Positions 60,111 to 64,000 of a stretch of DNA of 64,000 nt are shown piece after piece (position 1 is the stretch's first letter; each line of letters begins with the position of its first letter). Origin of the DNA: Lunularia cruciata (lineage: Eukaryota; Streptophyta; Marchantiopsida; Lunulariales; Lunulariaceae); contig OX419756.1 in assembly GCA_948567375.1 (NCBI GenBank), forward strand, positions 59,038,333-59,102,332, given 5' to 3'. The translations under genes were made by a program, and so were the position numbers. The notes beneath the pieces were generated by a model. It was not told where the DNA came from, ran no database searches, and saw only the letters and a program-made list of their open reading frames with translations.

Positions 60111-61940
60111 AGAAGTGCACGCAATAATTTGAACACCGACCGATCCTTGAAAAATGAGGTAAAAGCTAGGGCGATCACCTATTGAATACATCTAGGGAAT
60201 TCAGCATCGATGTTAAACTAGACACAAATTAAGTTTCTGTTTCTTGTGCAATGTGTTTGGTTTAGACTTAAATTAGGATATGTCGTTGATTTATCTTGAT
60301 GAGAAGGATTGGTTTTCTTTCAGTTAATTGATCTAGAAGAGCACACTTACAGCATACTTATCCAAGCTAGATTGGAATTCCAACGTGTAAATATTCAGCA
60401 GCTGTTTTGCTAAAATCGGGAAAATGAGGGAACGAACACTCTTCATGGGTTTAGAACGATACAATTCATGGTGTTCATGATGCTCTATGGTGTGCACGTT
60501 ATTGTAGCTTAGGATCCCTTCTCCGTGGTCAAAGTGAGAAATTATTTAAGGACCTTGATGATTTTCTAATTTAAAATTAAGAAGAGATTCCTTATTTATA
60601 GAAAATACGCTCGAAGGTATCAAAGGAAGGTTTGTGAGTCTAAAGTACATGTTTAGTCCTATGGTAATAAGATTATTTTACATAAGGGTACTTAATCAAG
60701 TAAAGGTTTTACTAAACTACCAAACCTTTTACCATTGTAATCTTGGTGAGTAATTAAAACAAAAAAACAAAAAGGCGACCATGTAGAAAACACGAAGGAT
60801 GGGAAGACCCCATCCTTGTACAAGACCATAATATAATCCATGAATCCAATGTAGTAATATAAAGAGGAGCATAGAGGAGGGAATATATTCATTTCTCAAA
60901 GAGTTTAGTGCATTGAACGCGTAGGTGAGATGAAGACTTGAGAATACTACTTATAGAAAAGTAGAAATTGAGATATTTTATATTGGAGTGTCACCACTAT
61001 GGAGTAATGATCATGGAAGACCCCTAAGTTTAAGGGTTGTTATGTTGCTTTTGGGAAGCTCTACCAGACGTGTCATGTTGGAGAACTCTTCAATAGTATG
61101 TTACTTTGGAAGACTCCTTTATCTTAAAGGTAGTACACGGAATTAGGAGGTTAGGTACTTAGGAAGATTTAGCCAATAACTAGGAAAGCATTGCCAAGCC
61201 CCAAGTACTAGGCGATAAGAAGATGTCCCCGAGAACTATGAGAGTGTTTCTAAAAACCAAGTTTATACTAAGTTAAGTTTAGAACTGGTTTATGGATATG
61301 GACGTTTCATCAAAAAGTACAAAGATTAATATTTGTCATAAGATGAAATATTATGTTTTGAGAGTGTGGCAACTAAGAATTTAAGAGTTGAATGTTTTTA
61401 AGTCTCAATTTGTAAATGGTAGAAAAATTTGTAAATAGTAGTTTATCTTGAGTAAAAACTCATGTTTGTATTTTCCTATGAATAAGCTTTTTGAAAAATG
61501 TTGAAATCAGAAAATTACAAATATAAGCATTTGTGTAAGATTAAATATTAAGTTTAAGAATGTGGTCTTCAAGAATCTAAATCTCCAAAGGGACAACAAT
61601 GCAAAAGACTTCAGAAGAGTAAACTCGTATATCCCTTAAGCATCACAATCCTAAACTTAATATTTACCTCGCCTAAAATTTCATGTTATGTTCGTATTTG
61701 TTAAGAAATAAGTTCCATGGATTTGAAAGTTGGACTAGAGTTGATGGATTTGGAAGTTTCATTAAGATACAAACATAAGTTATAATGCAAGGTATATATT
61801 AATTTTAAGACTCTACTATTTTTGAGTCTCTTGCGTTGTTCTACCATTTACATATCTAATAAAAAAGACTCCATTTACGGATTTTTGGTAACTTTTAAAC
61901 CTATTTTCAGTCTTTAGTATTTGTAGTGGTATTAAAATCT
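60111..61940. other. AT-rich intergenic DNA, no gene seen
   Basis: Many stops in all frames. Several phrases around 61,030-61,230 and 61,260-61,560 resemble each other loosely, which suggests old local duplications, but no unit could be fixed. Confidence 0.4.
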
Positions 61941-62341
61941 CTTTGAATTTAACATGCAATAAAATAAAAATAAATCGGAAATAAAGCACAGATGTAGAAA
62001 TATGAGTAGATAAAAATATACTTATTTTGTCTTCTAAATTCTTCATTTAATCATTTTTTAGTCCAAAATAGTGAGTCTTTGAATTTAACATGCAATAAAA
62101 TAAAAATAAATCAGAAATAAAGCACAGATGTAGAAATATGAGTAGATAAAAATATACTTATTTTGTCTTCTAAATTCTTCATTTAATCATTTTTAGTCCA
62201 AAATAGTGAGTCTTTGAATTTAACATGCAATAAAATAAAAATAAATCAGAAATAAAGCACAGATGTAGAAATATGAGTAGAAAAAAATATACTTATTTTG
62301 TCTTCTAAATTCTTCATTTAATCATTTTTTAGTCCAAAATA
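61941..62341 (+). repeat. Tandem repeat, three copies of a ~136-bp unit
   Basis: Units start at ctttgaatttaacatgcaat at 61,941, 62,077 and 62,212 (136 and 135 bp apart). They differ at only a few bases, for example tcggaaat in the first and tcagaaat in the others, with one T-run length change. Non-coding and AT-rich. Confidence 0.93.
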
Positions 62342-64000
62342 GTAAGACTCAAGGATCAATGGCTTTTAAATAGTTATTCTGGAAACATAAGCCATGAATG
62401 GCAGAATACTTCAAGAGATTCAATTTGTACAGTTATTTTAATTTTTGTATCTATTACATATTTCAATCATTACGTTGGTGTTTGAAAGCTCATTGAATTT
62501 TGGTATCTACGAAAAAAGATCATAAAAAGGAACCCGATATAGAAGTTTTAGTGAAATGGAAAACAGTTATTTTTTTCATTGGGTATTCTATTTTACAATT
62601 TTTATTTAGAATTCCAAAACAATAAAAATCAAGGATCAAAAGATTTTAAATAAAAATTTTGGAGCCAATCCATAAATAGTATAAGAATAGAAATAATTTT
62701 AGTTACAGAGTTTATGTTTGCTTTATAATCTATTCTGCGTTTCAAGTGATTGTGATGGTATTGATATGATATTTGCATCTTATATCATATGTGACCAAAT
62801 CAATAAAAATAAATTCCATACATAGAAGTTATAGAAAATTAATAAGTACAGCTATTTTTTCTTTTAGCCACATCATGTTACAATTTTGGCGTTCAAAATA
62901 ATTGTAATATTTCAGGATTAAAGCATCGAAAAATTTATCATAGTATTTTCTTCTTCACTTCTTGTGGCTCAACAGATTTCACCTTTGTATCTATATAGTT
63001 CCAAAATATAAGATTCTAAAAGATTCCTTCACCACATCGAATAACTTCTGACTTTGCAATTTAAATTTTCAAAATGTATAGATCTTAACCTTTATTTTCA
63101 TACATTTGAACTTGGTATCTGAATTTAATTTTCCAAGTCCAGAAGTTTGTAACAGTTCATTGGTATGTTTGAACATATCACTTAGCCATTACTTCATAGT
63201 TCCTATTACTTGATACTTGCTATTTGATTCCACCAAATTAGACTAATGCGTAGATGAATGAAATGAGGAGTAATGAGAGTACTTTTCTTAATCATTTTCC
63301 TATGGTCACATGTTGGAGGATACTTATTCCTTCTAGCATAAGGTTTCCAAAATTTTTTTATCACTAGAGGTTATCCTTTACACTTTTTATATCATTAGAC
63401 CAAATAACCTTGTTTAATTGAGCTTCATAAGGAGCAAGTAACCAAATCCATATGGTGAGTTGCAGATCATGACAACAAGTTAAACGAATTCTATTTGTAA
63501 TGGGTGTAGAAGTTCTAAAGTCAAGGTAGCTTAGACTATCACTTGTTCTATTGGTTTTATTGGTACTTACAAGTGCTAAAAGTAGAGGCAAAGGAGGAAT
63601 TAAACAAGGATAAGAGTGAATAGGTTAGTGATTGATATATATGTCTGGCCAATACGAAAATGTTATATGCTTAAAGTCCTTGTATTTTCTCTTATTAAAA
63701 AATATCTTCTTACAACATTTTCCATAATTTATGCATTCTATATACCAATGTAGAGAGTATGTTGGAAGAACAATATAGAGAAGATACACTATCTTTGAGA
63801 ATTTCTAATAATTAGTTATTAAAATATGATTTTTAATTTTAAGTTGGGATAGAAATTTAATAATAAAAATCAAGAAAAATTATTTTATATTTTTTCCATT
63901 CATAAATGAGTTTATATTGGTTTAAATTTTAGGCTATTGTAACTTTCCTTCATGTTTCTCTTAGATTAGGGTTAAGCAAAAATTCTATAATTATATTTTT
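62342..64000. other. AT-rich intergenic DNA, no gene seen
   Basis: No coding signal. A phrase near 62,345 (caaggatcaatggcttttaaat) has a diverged echo near 62,632, hinting at an older repeat layer next to the 136-bp array. Confidence 0.45.

Noticed and set aside
1..64000. tRNA, rRNA or organelle insertions
   Set aside because: I saw no tRNA cloverleaf with conserved GTTCRA arms and no rRNA or plastid gene sequence. A computational scan would be decisive.

Overview
The window is nuclear DNA of a land plant. The evidence is spliced genes with GT-AG introns, a homologue of the plant RNA polymerase II cofactor MINIYO/RPAP1, a plant-type class 3 lipase, class III peroxidase relics, Ty1-copia and chromodomain Ty3-gypsy retrotransposons, and long AT-rich intergenic DNA. 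The codon-rich, moderately GC genes lying in AT-rich, repeat-filled DNA, together with several transposon types, fit a non-flowering plant (bryophyte, lycophyte or fern) better than a compact angiosperm. This is an inference; no marker in the window fixes the species.

Layout. 1-9.5 kb: AT-rich DNA with a four-copy 688-bp tandem array, a decayed DDE transposase just after it, and a pair of diverged direct repeats 8.5 kb apart that enclose both. 9.5-9.8 kb: a short inverted-repeat transposon (MITE). 11.2-12.6 kb: a decayed multi-exon gene of unknown family. 13.4-15.0 kb: an apparently intact three-exon lipase gene. 15.0-28.8 kb: a large inverted duplication that starts in the lipase 3' end and runs through a class III peroxidase relic. 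One arm carries a solo copia LTR; the other carries a full copia element and a 4.4-kb element of unknown class. 29.2-33.9 kb: a second copia element. 34.1-36.5 kb: a gypsy integrase fragment ending in a PHD finger, a chromovirus LTR plus chromodomain, and a short copy of the 4.4-kb element. 36.6-44.3 kb: a non-LTR-like reverse transcriptase relic split by a whole chromovirus (37,841-43,454). 45.8-47.1 kb: a second copy of that reverse transcriptase family, inverted. 50.3-57.7 kb: the intact ten-exon RPAP1/IYO gene. 57.7-64 kb: AT-rich DNA with a TA microsatellite, a 136-bp tandem repeat and two weak coding-like tracts.

Only two genes look functional. The lipase-like protein is predicted to be a serine hydrolase. 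RPAP1/IYO is predicted to help RNA polymerase II assembly or import and elongation. I see no functional link between them. Everything else is mobile-element or pseudogene sediment, and its nesting gives a readable insertion order.
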